NCBI GenBank assembly: GCA_002361485.1
Contig: DESZ01000025.1
Coordinates: forward strand, 62,001 to 126,000
Direction: 5' to 3'
Length of the DNA stretch: 64,000 nucleotides
DNA from: Cyanobacteria bacterium UBA3301
GTDB lineage: Bacteria; Cyanobacteriota; Vampirovibrionia; Gastranaerophilales; Gastranaerophilaceae
The notes under the pieces are model-generated. The model searched no databases and had not been told where the DNA came from. It saw nothing but the letters and a program-made list of their open reading frames with translations. Shown in pieces: positions 9,478-18,094 of the stretch. The translations under genes were made by a program, and so were the position numbers. The first letter of the stretch is position 1; the number at the start of each line of letters is the position of its first letter.

Positions 9478-10527
9478 ATGTACGAAGGTTTAATTAACAA
9501 ATATAGACAATATTTGCCTGTTAGTGATACAACTCCGGTTGTTACACTAAATGAAGGAAATACACCGCTGATAAAAGCAGATAATTTAGCGAAAAAAATC
9601 GGTCTTGATGCGGAAATATATTTAAAATTTGAGGGTTGTAATCCGACAGGAAGTTTTAAAGACCGCGGAATGACAATGGCTGTTACAAAAGCAAAGGAAT
9701 CTGGTTCAGGTGCAATAATATGTGCATCGACAGGCAACACTTCCGCATCTGCTGCAGCTTACGGCGCAAAAGCAGGGTTGAAAACTTTTGTATTAATTCC
9801 TGACGGGTATATTGCTTTAGGCAAATTATCTCAGGCAATGATGTATGGTGCTGAAATTATTGCTATACAAGGAAATTTTGATAGAGCATTGGAAGTTGTT
9901 CGTGAAATTTCTGACAAATATCCTATAACTTTAGTTAATTCGGTTAACCCGTACAGAATTGAGGGTCAAAAAACCGGAGCGTTTGAAATTTGCGAAGCTT
10001 TGGGACAAGCTCCTGATTATCACTTTATCCCTGTCGGAAACGCAGGTAATATAACAGCGTATTGGAAGGGTTATAAAGAATGGTTTGAACTTGGCAAAAT
10101 CCCTGCAAAACCTAAAATGATGGGGTTTGAAGCAGAAGGTGCTGCGGCAATCGTAAAAGGTGAAAGAATTATGAACCCTGAAACGCTTGCAACCGCAATA
10201 CGAATAGGAAACCCTGCAAGCTGGGAAAAAGCCGAAGCCGCTCGTGACGAAAGTAACGGTATGATTAATTATGTAACCGATGATGAAATTGTTAAAGCGT
10301 ATAAACTTATCGCTTCATGTGAAGGCGTTTTGGCAGAACCGGCCTCTGCAGCTTCTGTTGCAGGCTTGATTAAAGTTAAAAATCAAGTCAAAGAAGGTTC
10401 TAAAATAGTTTGTATATTAACAGGAAACGGATTGAAAGACCCTGATAATGCAATTAAATATTCAAATGCAGATGTTAAAAAGACATCTTCAGAATTAAAT
10501 GACATTTTAAAAGTTATGAATATTTAG
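9478..10527 (+). CDS. thrC: threonine synthase
   Basis: PLP-dependent conversion of phosphohomoserine to threonine. The PLP lysine is K61 in TGSFKDRGM. CASTGNTSASAAAYGAKAG is the phosphate/substrate loop, and VGNAGNITAYWKGY and LTGNGLKDP complete the fold. It is 349 residues, matching the short bacterial form. It is transcribed divergently from hom across 94 bp, so the two threonine-branch genes share one control region. A GAGGGA ribosome site precedes the ATG by 4 nt. Homoserine kinase (thrB) is not in the window. Its 3' end overlaps the convergent next gene by 4 bp. Confidence 0.95.
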   Translation: MYEGLINKYRQYLPVSDTTPVVTLNEGNTPLIKADNLAKKIGLDAEIYLKFEGCNPTGSFKDRGMTMAVTKAKESGSGAIICASTGNTSASAAAYGAKAGLKTFVLIPDGYIALGKLSQAMMYGAEIIAIQGNFDRALEVVREISDKYPITLVNSVNPYRIEGQKTGAFEICEALGQAPDYHFIPVGNAGNITAYWKGYKEWFELGKIPAKPKMMGFEAEGAAAIVKGERIMNPETLATAIRIGNPASWEKAEAARDESNGMINYVTDDEIVKAYKLIASCEGVLAEPASAASVAGLIKVKNQVKEGSKIVCILTGNGLKDPDNAIKYSNADVKKTSSELNDILKVMNI

Positions 10528-11129
10528 GCTTTATAGGCAACGCTTTTAGGTTCAAAAATTTGAGTATTATTTTGAATAGCGGCTTGTTGTTGTTCAAGTT
10601 GAGCTTTTTCATTTGCGGTTTTCAATTTTTCTGCCAAAATTTTCCCTATTTTTTGACCGATAGTTGAAGCCCCGATTGAACCTATAACAAATGTTATGCC
10701 TTTTACAACAGGAAGCCATTTTGGGTTTATAGGAAGTTTTGCAAAAATTTTATCTAAGTGTTTTTTCATCATAGCTTCGCATAAAAACATTGCAGACAAA
10801 TTTCCCGATTCGGAGATTATTGCAGACTGTTTATCGTCTGCAAGTAAAACATTTAATCCGCTTGAGCATACGATTAAAGGATTTACATTATTTTTTGCAA
10901 AATTAACGGCTTTTGTTATTCCTTTGAAAACTTTATCACTTTCTGCTACTTCTTTACAAACATTAGCAGCTTTTTTAATTGTGTTTGAAAAAATATTGTT
11001 ATATCTCATACTCTCTGCAACAATGCCTGCTGTCTGCCCAACTGCAACAGGAAGTCTGCCGATTTCACCATTTGTGGTTCTGTTGGCATTTCTTACGGAA
11101 AATATACCTGTTGCTACTGCACTGTACAT
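10524..11129 (-). CDS. hypothetical lineage-type protein with Gly/Ala-rich hydrophobic helix
   Basis: 201 residues of unknown function. The N terminus is Asn/Thr-rich (SVRNANRTTNGEIG) without a signal peptide. A helical middle follows, then a hydrophobic Gly-rich segment near residues 145-165 (VVKGITFVIGSIGASTIG), and a Gln/Ala-rich tail (KAQLEQQQAAIQNN). It looks like a peripheral or single-span membrane protein. It lies tail-to-tail with thrC, overlapping by 4 bp. I do not recognise the family. Codon use resembles its neighbours, so it is probably a real gene rather than a shadow of the opposite frame. Confidence 0.55.
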   Translation of the reverse strand: MYSAVATGIFSVRNANRTTNGEIGRLPVAVGQTAGIVAESMRYNNIFSNTIKKAANVCKEVAESDKVFKGITKAVNFAKNNVNPLIVCSSGLNVLLADDKQSAIISESGNLSAMFLCEAMMKKHLDKIFAKLPINPKWLPVVKGITFVIGSIGASTIGQKIGKILAEKLKTANEKAQLEQQQAAIQNNTQIFEPKSVAYKA

Positions 11130-11219
11130 AAAACAATATAACCTTTCACACTACTTACATGTATATAAAGTATTTTTTTTATCGGAAATTGCACACTTTA
11201 TAATTTTTGTTACATTTAT

Positions 11220-11254
11220 TAAAAAAATAAAAAGGCCGGTTAATTGAACCGACC
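11220..11254 (-). terminator. intrinsic terminator of the NPNLFG-tag gene
   Basis: GGCCGGTT (11234-11241) and AACCGACC (11247-11254) pair with one mismatch. A T-rich tract follows on the minus strand. Confidence 0.75.
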
Positions 11255-11292
11255 TAATGTGAGTAAAACTTGATTGAACTTTTAAATAAACA

Positions 11293-11691
11293 TTATGCTA
11301 AGTCAAATACTTGCATATGTTCTGCAATTCTGCTAACATCTGCGCCTTGCATATAATCTAATGTTTTACCAAGAGATGCTAATTCTGCTGCAGCTTGTTG
11401 AGGATTTTGTAATCCAAAATTACCTTGAAAAGCTGCAAAATCTCTTACTGCCAATGTGCTATCCAAGCATCTTGCTGCAGTTTGTACCCCTTTTGGTTGT
11501 GAAAATTGAACGCCCATTGCTGCGTATAGAGATGGTGTCAATAAATCACGACCTAATTCTTTTGTTTGAATTTCTTTGTTAACTATTTGTATCGGTTGAG
11601 CAGTTTTTGTTTCTGCTTTTTTTACTGTTTGAGAACCAAATAAGTTAGGGTTTTGTCTTATTGGTGCTCCTTGTGCTTTGTCAATTCCCAT
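11293..11691 (-). CDS. small hypothetical protein with an N-terminal NPNLFG tag
   Basis: 132 residues with no signal peptide or membrane segment. The N terminus (RQNPNLFGSQTV) resembles the Asn/Phe/Gly tag of several other unknown proteins in this window. The C-terminal half is Ala/Gln-rich and helical (NPQQAAAELASLGKTLDYM). A strong AAGGAG ribosome site lies 7 nt before the ATG, and a good terminator follows the gene, so it is a monocistronic and probably well-expressed unit. The upstream region holds an AACAAA-rich inverted repeat (around 11814-11838). Function unknown. Confidence 0.6.
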   Translation of the reverse strand: MGIDKAQGAPIRQNPNLFGSQTVKKAETKTAQPIQIVNKEIQTKELGRDLLTPSLYAAMGVQFSQPKGVQTAARCLDSTLAVRDFAAFQGNFGLQNPQQAAAELASLGKTLDYMQGADVSRIAEHMQVFDLA

Positions 11692-11858
11692 TGTTCAATC
11701 TCCTTTGTTTTACTCACGTACTCTTTTATTTTTAATCGTTCATCCTAAAAATGATTTTCCATCTGTATATATATAAAGTATTTCAAGAGTAAATAATTGC
11801 GTAAAACATAAATTTTGTTAACAAAAGTTAACAAATCGCAAACACTTTATTTTTCGAC

Positions 11859-12428
11859 TTATTGGGCTATATTTACATAAGCATAAGCATTAAAATCTAA
11901 AGAACCATATATAATTTTTAATTTGTTATTATCTTCTTCAATCCAATCGGCAAAAAGTATTTCATCTTTACCATAATCATCGTTTGTTTCTGTAGCAGGA
12001 AGCCTAAAAATTAAATCACTTGCCTGATAAAAGTTTAGAATAGGTCTGCCGTCTATCATTTCACCTTTTACCTGATAATGTCCGACAGGAACTGTTCCTT
12101 GTTCAAAATATAATTCAACCGGTAATAAAATAACGGGTAAAGTTGCTTTTTCTCCGTGATTATTGTTTATTATTTCTGTTTCGTTGCTTTGACTAAATTC
12201 TTCCCCTTTAGGAATATTGCGTTTTTGTAATCTGGTTTTCCATTTGTTTACTTTTGAATTCATTTGATCAAGCGCTTTATCAAATTCTTCATCAGATACG
12301 AATTTACTTTCTTTCGGAGGCGTAATATCTGTGTTAAAATTACCCCACAAATCATCTGACTCCGCTGATTTTACAGGGATTGAGCATAAAATAAATAAAC
12401 TTAATGATATCAATAAAGCTTTCTTCAT
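11859..12428 (-). CDS. secreted hypothetical protein
   Basis: 189 residues with a clear signal peptide (MKKALLISLSLFILCSIPVKSA, cleavage near residue 22). A charged helical stretch follows (DEEFDKALDQMNSKVNKWKTR), then a beta-rich C-terminal half with GHYQVKGEMIDGRPILNFYQ, which would suit a small periplasmic or outer-envelope domain. No catalytic motif is seen. There is no Shine-Dalgarno. A TATTAT -10 box sits exactly 6 nt before the ATG (12435-12440), in line with other leaderless candidates here. Family not recognised. Confidence 0.55.
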   Translation of the reverse strand: MKKALLISLSLFILCSIPVKSAESDDLWGNFNTDITPPKESKFVSDEEFDKALDQMNSKVNKWKTRLQKRNIPKGEEFSQSNETEIINNNHGEKATLPVILLPVELYFEQGTVPVGHYQVKGEMIDGRPILNFYQASDLIFRLPATETNDDYGKDEILFADWIEEDNNKLKIIYGSLDFNAYAYVNIAQ

Positions 12429-12482
12429 ATCATGATAATAATGTTTTTATTCAAAAAGTAAACCCATTATTTATATGAAAAT

Positions 12483-12842
12483 TTAAACACGTCCGTAAAT
12501 ATCTTCATAACGGATAATATCGTCTTCTGACAGATAATCACCAAATTGAACTTCTACCACTTCCAAATCTTCTTTATGCATATTTTGCAAAGAATGTACT
12601 GATTTAACGGGTATATTAATGCTTTCTCCAACTGATAGTGTAATCTTTTCACCGTCTAAATATACTGTTGCAGTACCTGAAATTACTACCCAATGTTCAC
12701 TTCTGTGGTTGTGTGATTGGACGGATAATTTTTGATTTGAATTAACATGCAGAATTTTTGTTGCAAAACCTTTTCCTGTTGCAATAACAGTATAAAACCC
12801 CCAGGGTCTTTGTTCTGTATAGTTTTTATCCGTTAACCCCAT
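12483..12842 (-). CDS. cupin of the mannose-6-phosphate isomerase type II C-terminal kind
   Basis: Single cupin barrel of 119 residues. RPWGFYTVI, SNQKLSVQSHNHRSEHWVVISG (histidines for the metal site) and ESINIPVKSVHSLQNM match the isomerase domain found at the C terminus of mannose-1-phosphate guanylyltransferase (ManC) and related sugar-phosphate isomerases. The guanylyltransferase half is absent, so this is the stand-alone version. An in-frame start 17 codons upstream is less likely, because ATG at 12842 has AGAGGA 6 nt ahead. It probably serves GDP-mannose or another surface-sugar pathway, but no sugar genes lie next to it. Confidence 0.75.
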   Translation of the reverse strand: MGLTDKNYTEQRPWGFYTVIATGKGFATKILHVNSNQKLSVQSHNHRSEHWVVISGTATVYLDGEKITLSVGESINIPVKSVHSLQNMHKEDLEVVEVQFGDYLSEDDIIRYEDIYGRV

Positions 12843-12930
12843 AAAAATCCTCTTAATTATTTTAACATAATATTGTTTACATAGCAATGTCAACCCGCTT
12901 TTAACAATATGAACAAATTTTATACATATA

Positions 12931-12962
12931 AAAAAACGAGCAACTTTTAAAAAAGTCGCCCG
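12931..12962 (-). terminator. intrinsic terminator of dapA-secD-secF
   Basis: Twelve-base stem (12937-12948 with 12951-12962, including two G-U pairs), two-base loop, then six T on the minus strand. 21 bp after the secF stop. Confidence 0.88.
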
Positions 12963-12982
12963 CTTTTTATAATATTTTATAA

Positions 12983-14050
12983 TTAACCTTCTACTGCGGG
13001 TTTTTTAGGTGCGTTTGCCTTTTCTGTCCAAAAATCAATTAACATTGCACAGAAGAATATACTTGAATAAGTACCAATCAATACACCCAACATCATAGCT
13101 AATACGAAATCTTTTGTTGTTACACCGCCAAAGAAATATAAAGCAGCTAACGCCAATAATGTTGTTAATGATGTATTAATACTTCTTGTTATTGTTTGTT
13201 GAACAGAAGCATCAACAATCTCACCAAATGTCATTTTCTTTCCGTAGTATCTTAAGTTTTCTCTTATTCTGTCATAAGTTACGATTGTATCGTTGACTGA
13301 ATAACCGATTACGGTTAATATTGCGGTTAAGAACAATCCGTCAACTTCAACGTTGTAAAATAATCCCAAAATAGAAAATACACCCATTACAAATAATACG
13401 TCGTGAATAAGTCCTGCAATTGCGGAAACTGCATATTTAAATTCAAATCTGAATGAAATATATGCAATCATACCTAAAATTGCAACAATCAATGCGATAA
13501 AAGATAATCTGAATAATTCACTACTTAATGTTGGTCCGACAGAAGACACCTGAACCAATTCCGCATCAGGAAAATCTTTTGTTATAATTCCTGTTATTTT
13601 TTGAGCTTCTTCAGAACCTTCATCAATAAATTTTGTACGTACAGAAATTATTGAACTTGATGTTTTAACTTCTTTTTCTTCAGCTTTGTTTGCTTCTTCA
13701 ACTTTTTTATCATCCGCTTTTTGAACTTCTTCAGGCTTTTTATCGTCTTTTTTAACCGTAATAGGTGCGCTGTCTTTCAAAACCTGAATATAAGTATTTG
13801 TAATGCCTTCTGCGGTTAATTCTTCGCAAATTTCACCGACTTTTGCATTGGAAACAGAATCAGCAACAGAATATTGCAAAATAGTCCCGCCTGTATAGTC
13901 AATCCCGACTTTCAATGGCGAGTGAGTCGGATATGTAATCATTGAATATATCATTGCTACAATACCCGGAATTAATAATAATGCTGATAAGCACATAAAT
14001 AGAACTCTGTGCTTAACAACATGTAATCCGTTTTTATTGAAATTAAACAT
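12983..14050 (-). CDS. secF: protein translocase subunit SecF
   Basis: Inner-membrane partner of SecD that uses proton flow to help exported proteins leave the SecYEG channel. Recognised by KVGIDYTGGTILQY near the first helix, the P1 periplasmic loop ending at VSSVGPTLSSEL, and five C-terminal helices with GYSVNDTIVTYDRIRENLR and RSINTSLTTLLALAALY. 355 residues. An unusual Lys/Glu/Asp-rich insert (roughly residues 88-130, DDKKPEEVQKADDKKVEEAN) enlarges the periplasmic loop. It lies 22 bp after secD, as expected for an operon, and a strong terminator follows. Confidence 0.95.
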   Translation of the reverse strand: MFNFNKNGLHVVKHRVLFMCLSALLLIPGIVAMIYSMITYPTHSPLKVGIDYTGGTILQYSVADSVSNAKVGEICEELTAEGITNTYIQVLKDSAPITVKKDDKKPEEVQKADDKKVEEANKAEEKEVKTSSSIISVRTKFIDEGSEEAQKITGIITKDFPDAELVQVSSVGPTLSSELFRLSFIALIVAILGMIAYISFRFEFKYAVSAIAGLIHDVLFVMGVFSILGLFYNVEVDGLFLTAILTVIGYSVNDTIVTYDRIRENLRYYGKKMTFGEIVDASVQQTITRSINTSLTTLLALAALYFFGGVTTKDFVLAMMLGVLIGTYSSIFFCAMLIDFWTEKANAPKKPAVEG

Positions 14051-14072
14051 TTTATATCTACCTCATATTTTC

Positions 14073-15410
14073 CTAGTCTAAAATACCAAAACGTGCCTTT
14101 TCTCTCTTTGTTTCTTCAAATACGGCAGCCTGTCCGATTTCTTCTTTTTTCAAACCGAATAATGCAGGATATTTCAATTCACCCGTACCGAATATTAAGT
14201 GCATAAAGTTTCTTGTAACGGTGATTGCCGTAAACAATGAAACCAAAATACCTATAAACAGAGTTAAAGCAAAACCTTTAACAACACTTGTACCTAAGAA
14301 ATACAAGATTATACATGTTAGCATTGTTGTCATATTTGAGTCGATAATACTTGTCCATGCTCTGTCAAAACCTGAATTAATAGCAGTAAACAAGTTTCTG
14401 CCCGCTCTTAATTCTTCTTTTGTTCTTTCAAAAATTAAGATATTAGCATCGACCGCCATACCTATACTCAATACGAAACCCGCAATACCCGCTAATGTCA
14501 TTACAACACCAAAAGCTTCAAATAATGCAAATAATATTACACCATAAATAACCAGTGCAATGTCTGCAATAAGCCCCGGTAATCTGTACATCATTAACAT
14601 AAATAACATGACTAAAGTGATGCCGATTAGCGCTGCTGTTTTTGATTTTTCAATAGATGCGGCACCTAATGTAGGTCCTACTGTATTTTCTTGGATAATA
14701 TCGGATGGTAATGGTAATGCACCTGCGTTTAACAGGTTGACCATTCTTTCTGCTTCTTCATAAGCAAAACCGTTTGTATCTCCGCCTGAAATTTCTGCTC
14801 TGCCGCCATAAATAGCTTCTCTGATAACAGGAGCTGAGATTTCATCTCCGTCAAAGAATATTGCCATAGGCTTGCCGACTAATTTAGAGGTTAATTCACC
14901 AAATTTTGTTGCACCTTTATTATTAAACTCTAATGATACTGTCCAATGTCCTGCAGTATCAGAACCGATATTTGCGGATTTTAAATCTTCACCTGTCAAA
15001 CCTGCGGATTCCCATTGAGGTTCGCCTGTTTTTTCATCACGTTTAACTTCACCGTTTACTAAAACAGGTTGTTTAAATTCCAACAATGCAGTTTTTCCTA
15101 AAAAAGCTTCTGCTTCTTTTAAATCCGTAACACCCGGAATTTCTACCAACAATCTTTTGTCACCTACTTGTGCAACCGTTGTTTCGGAAATACCTAATTT
15201 GTTGACACGATTTTCAATCGCAAACTGTAAACGATTCATATCTTCAGGAGTAATCGTTTTTACTGTTTCGGTTGTTTTGGCTTCAAGCATAATTCTTGAA
15301 CCGCCTTGTAAATCCAAGCCTAATTTAATAGGCCATTTTTTGTAGATAGTGAATATTGATGCACAAAATATTGCAACAATTATCCAGAACATAATAATTT
15401 TGTTTTTCAA
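14073..15410 (-). CDS. secD: protein translocase subunit SecD
   Basis: Membrane component of the Sec export motor. Motifs are KLGLDLQGGSRIMLEA after the first helix, NRVNKLGISE, RLLVEIPGV, then the helices with GIAGFVLSIGMAVDANILIFERTKEELR and DSNMTTMLTCIILYF. 445 residues, a compact form. The start is TTG at 15410 with GAGGG 8 nt upstream, and no ATG exists before the conserved region except one six codons later. It lies between dapA (40-bp gap) and secF (22 bp), all on the minus strand, so dapA-secD-secF is probably one transcript. Confidence 0.95.
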   Translation of the reverse strand: MKNKIIMFWIIVAIFCASIFTIYKKWPIKLGLDLQGGSRIMLEAKTTETVKTITPEDMNRLQFAIENRVNKLGISETTVAQVGDKRLLVEIPGVTDLKEAEAFLGKTALLEFKQPVLVNGEVKRDEKTGEPQWESAGLTGEDLKSANIGSDTAGHWTVSLEFNNKGATKFGELTSKLVGKPMAIFFDGDEISAPVIREAIYGGRAEISGGDTNGFAYEEAERMVNLLNAGALPLPSDIIQENTVGPTLGAASIEKSKTAALIGITLVMLFMLMMYRLPGLIADIALVIYGVILFALFEAFGVVMTLAGIAGFVLSIGMAVDANILIFERTKEELRAGRNLFTAINSGFDRAWTSIIDSNMTTMLTCIILYFLGTSVVKGFALTLFIGILVSLFTAITVTRNFMHLIFGTGELKYPALFGLKKEEIGQAAVFEETKREKARFGILD

Positions 15411-15450
15411 TTTTCTACCCTCTTATATCTTTACTAAATTATATTTATTA

Positions 15451-16359
15451 TTATTCGCCTTCATTAAGTTCTTGTTTTACTTGGTCTATAACTTTATAAA
15501 GTTGAATTTTTTCATCTTCCGTTAAACTAACCAAAGGTTTTCTTAAATTATTTTCAATTATACCTTTATATGCTAAAGCACTTTTAACAGGAATAGGATT
15601 TGGTGCCATGAAAAGATTTTTAAATACAGGATATAGTTTTGTATGCATATTACGCGCGGCCAAAATATCACCTGCTTTAAAGTTTCTAATCATAGATTTT
15701 ATTTCTTTTCCGAAAAGATGTGATGCAACAGAAATAACACCGCTTGCCCCTAATGCTAACATTGGTAAAGTCAAGCTGTCATCGCCGGAATAAATTGCAA
15801 AATCTTTTGGACAAATGGTTTTCATTTCAGTAACTTTATCCATATCACCATAGCTCTGTTTAATACCAACAATGTTTTCAAATTTGGATGCTAAATAAGC
15901 AACGGTATTAGGTTCAATAGAAACTCCCGTTCTTGACGGAATATTATATATGATTATCGGTAAATCCGTTGCAGCTGCAACTTCTGAGTAATGTTCAATA
16001 ATTCCTCTTTGGTTTGGTTTGTTATAATATGGCACGACTGACAAAATAGCGTCAGCTTCTTCTTTTTGAGCGTTTTTAGAATATTCAACCGCAGTTTTTG
16101 TACAATTTGAACCTGCACTTAATATAATTTTTGCTCTTTTGGCAACCGCTCTTTTGACGGTACTTACGAGTTCTCTTTCTTCTTCATTAGTTAATGTCGG
16201 TGATTCTCCCGTCGTACCTGCGACTAACAAAGCATCACTTCCGTTATCTATTAAATATTTGGCAAGAGTTTCAACTTTATCATAATCGATTTCTCCTGAT
16301 GATTTCATCGGAGTAACCATTGCTGTTATAACTTCTCCGCAATCATATCTTAATGTCAT
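15451..16359 (-). CDS. dapA: 4-hydroxy-tetrahydrodipicolinate synthase
   Basis: Condenses pyruvate with aspartate semialdehyde, the first committed step to diaminopimelate and lysine. Visible are the class I aldolase TIM-barrel signatures GTTGESPTLTNEE, the tyrosine of IIYNIPSRTG, and the Schiff-base lysine of VGIKQSYGDMDK. The late motif YSGDDSLTLPMLALGASGVISV is also present. 302 residues, typical length. A GAGGGG ribosome site precedes the ATG by 8 nt. The pathway partner dapF is 3 kb further right on the same strand, and hom competes for the same substrate. It heads the probable dapA-secD-secF unit. Confidence 0.95.
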   Translation of the reverse strand: MTLRYDCGEVITAMVTPMKSSGEIDYDKVETLAKYLIDNGSDALLVAGTTGESPTLTNEEERELVSTVKRAVAKRAKIILSAGSNCTKTAVEYSKNAQKEEADAILSVVPYYNKPNQRGIIEHYSEVAAATDLPIIIYNIPSRTGVSIEPNTVAYLASKFENIVGIKQSYGDMDKVTEMKTICPKDFAIYSGDDSLTLPMLALGASGVISVASHLFGKEIKSMIRNFKAGDILAARNMHTKLYPVFKNLFMAPNPIPVKSALAYKGIIENNLRKPLVSLTEDEKIQLYKVIDQVKQELNEGE

Positions 16360-16663
16360 CCTTGATTTCCCCTCGTCTTTTATAATAATACACGTTAATT
16401 ATATTACAAATATAGTCTGATGTGCAATTATTAAGTTTATTTTAATATTTCTTATTTAAGGCATGCTTTTTGTGTAGAAAAGTTTAAAATTTTTGTATTG
16501 TAAAGAAATATTAAAACAAATTATTGGCTAAAACGTACTTATAGCTTGATTTTTTATTTTTAGTATGTATTTTTAAATTACATGATAGCAAGTTATTTCT
16601 TGCGGTGTTTTAAATTCACTATATAAAAGAAAGACGAAATAATAAAATAGGAGGCAAATAAAT
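16360..16663. promoter_or_regulatory. 304-bp divergent control region between dapA and the lipoprotein-like gene
   Basis: No coding sequence is seen. The region is very AT-rich. A small inverted repeat GCAAG-ttattt-CTTGC lies at 16587-16602. A weak TTCTTG (16597) - 17 bp - TATATA (16620) promoter candidate faces the plus-strand gene, whose AGGAGG ribosome site follows. The repeat overlaps the -35, so it could be an operator, but that is inference. Confidence 0.35.
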
Positions 16664-17659
16664 ATGCAAGTAAATTCAATTACCGGTTACAATTTCGGAA
16701 AATCAATGATGTCAACAAGAGCTGTTGCAGAACCTGCTCCGGCTCCTCAACAACCTCAACAACCGGAACAAGAACCTGCAAAATCAATCTATTTTACAGG
16801 TAAAAATGATAAATCAGGAAAAGGCATGAGAAATGCTACAATGGCAGTTTTATTGCCATTATCAATGTTAACTGCAGGTACTGCATTATCAAGTTGTGAT
16901 AAAGATGCTGAAGCTTGGGCTTATGCAGAAGCATATGCTTCGGCAGAAGCAAATGATTCTTGCGGATGCGGACACAGAAAAGATTCATGCAATAATGATA
17001 CAACAAAACATGATACTATCCCTGTTATCCCTTCCGATGATTTTAACAGACCTTTACCTTTAGATACATTAGCAAAACATATGTATATTTGGAATATTGA
17101 TAATTTTAACGATACAACAGCTAATGCTAAACGTAATATTATTCATTATCACTATGCTCGTCCTTGGGAATACAACAACGAAGTAGATGCTAATATGAAT
17201 ATTAAAGAATCTAAACAAGATAAACAACTTCTTGTTCACGATACAGAAGTAAAAGATTACAAGGGCAATCACTTGTACTATGGTAAAGAAGTAAGAGAAG
17301 TTCCTAAAAACCCTATAACTTTAGAAACTTATTCAGGAAAGAAAATTAAAACAAATGCGTTAATGACATTAGAATCTCGCAGATGTGACGGTGATGTTAA
17401 AGGTGCATCTTTAAGAAACACTTCTTTGGATTATAAATTAGCTCTTATGACTGTTGGTGATACTGTATTAGTATTCAGACAAGGTAAAGACGGAGTCTAC
17501 AAAGAAGACGGTAAAATGGCTAAAGGCTATTTAGATGATAATACAATTCTTTTACAAGATTTAATCGGTGAATATGCAACTGATGATCACTTAACTGATT
17601 GGAAATTGACAGCAATTACCGATGATGAATTGAAAAATTTATTCAAAAAAGAAGACTAA
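16664..17659 (+). CDS. lipoprotein-like hypothetical protein with an N-terminal extension
   Basis: 331 residues. The first 54 are soluble, Pro/Gln-rich and contain GYNFGKS and IYFTGK, similar to tags on other unknown proteins here. A basic patch, a hydrophobic segment and a lipobox (ALSSC, Cys at 78) follow, exactly like a lipoprotein signal placed internally. Then come an Ala/Glu stretch, a Cys-rich CGCGHRKDSC segment and an acidic body with a beta-rich C terminus. The ATG at 16664 has AGGAGG. A second in-frame ATG at 16826 (residue 55) has AGGA 6 nt ahead and would make a standard lipoprotein. Function unknown. Confidence 0.6.
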   Translation: MQVNSITGYNFGKSMMSTRAVAEPAPAPQQPQQPEQEPAKSIYFTGKNDKSGKGMRNATMAVLLPLSMLTAGTALSSCDKDAEAWAYAEAYASAEANDSCGCGHRKDSCNNDTTKHDTIPVIPSDDFNRPLPLDTLAKHMYIWNIDNFNDTTANAKRNIIHYHYARPWEYNNEVDANMNIKESKQDKQLLVHDTEVKDYKGNHLYYGKEVREVPKNPITLETYSGKKIKTNALMTLESRRCDGDVKGASLRNTSLDYKLALMTVGDTVLVFRQGKDGVYKEDGKMAKGYLDDNTILLQDLIGEYATDDHLTDWKLTAITDDELKNLFKKED

Positions 17660-17703
17660 TTACTTGGCGAAAAGGCAATAATTAAATTAAACCGAGTATA
17701 TTT

Positions 17704-17734
17704 AAAAAGACCTCTAAATCCAGAGGTCTTTTTA
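17704..17734 (+). terminator. intrinsic terminator of the lipoprotein-like gene
   Basis: Perfect 8-bp stem AGACCTCT/AGAGGTCT around AAATCC, followed by a T run. It lies 45 bp after the stop at 17659 and may act in both directions. Confidence 0.85.
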
Positions 17735-17745
17735 TGTAAATTATA

Positions 17746-17781
17746 AATAAAAACGCTATGACAATTTAATATCATAGCGTT
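17746..17781 (-). terminator. intrinsic terminator of the rpsR transcript
   Basis: Ten-base perfect stem (17752-17761 with 17772-17781). On the minus strand it is followed by a T-rich tract. It lies 25 bp beyond the rpsR stop codon. Confidence 0.85.
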
Positions 17782-17805
17782 CTTATTAGAAATAAATGTT
17801 TTTAA

Positions 17806-18033
17806 TTAGTCAAAAACATAGCTGATAATTGCAGCTTCTCTTGCTCTTTTAATAGCCTTTGCAATCATTCTTTGGTGTTCTGCGCAATTGCCTGTTACAC
17901 GTCTTGGAATGATTTTCCCTGCTTCTGTTAAGTATCTTCTTAATTTAGAAGCATCTTTGTAATCGATTTCGGTTACTTTGTCTGCACATAAACTGCAGTT
18001 TTTGTGTTTTCTCTTATCTTCTACTTTTGCCAT
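17806..18033 (-). CDS. rpsR: 30S ribosomal protein S18
   Basis: 75 residues. Core S18 motif DYKDASKLRRYLTEAGKIIPRRVTGNCAEHQRMIAKAIKRAREAAIISY. It keeps a possible zinc-binding set (CSLC near 13-16, CAEH later), the metal-binding form that many bacteria have lost. It belongs to the rpsF-ssb-rpsR order on the minus strand, but a ~380-bp GC-rich tandem repeat separates it from ssb. The ATG has a purine-rich AGAAAGGC upstream. rplI, a common neighbour, is absent. Confidence 0.97.
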   Translation of the reverse strand: MAKVEDKRKHKNCSLCADKVTEIDYKDASKLRRYLTEAGKIIPRRVTGNCAEHQRMIAKAIKRAREAAIISYVFD

Positions 18034-18094
18034 TTTTTTGTTTGCCTTTCTAGCCTTATATTTTCTACATTATTACTTTTTACTCTGCTTATAA

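Noticed and set aside
9384..9740. N-terminal extension of the hom reading frame by 119 codons
   Set aside because: It runs across the hom promoter and the divergent thrC start. The conserved family start and the -10 box both point to ATG 9383.
10696..11247. 183-codon plus-strand open frame
   Set aside because: Antisense shadow of the 201-residue minus-strand gene, with no ribosome site and composition typical of a reverse reading.
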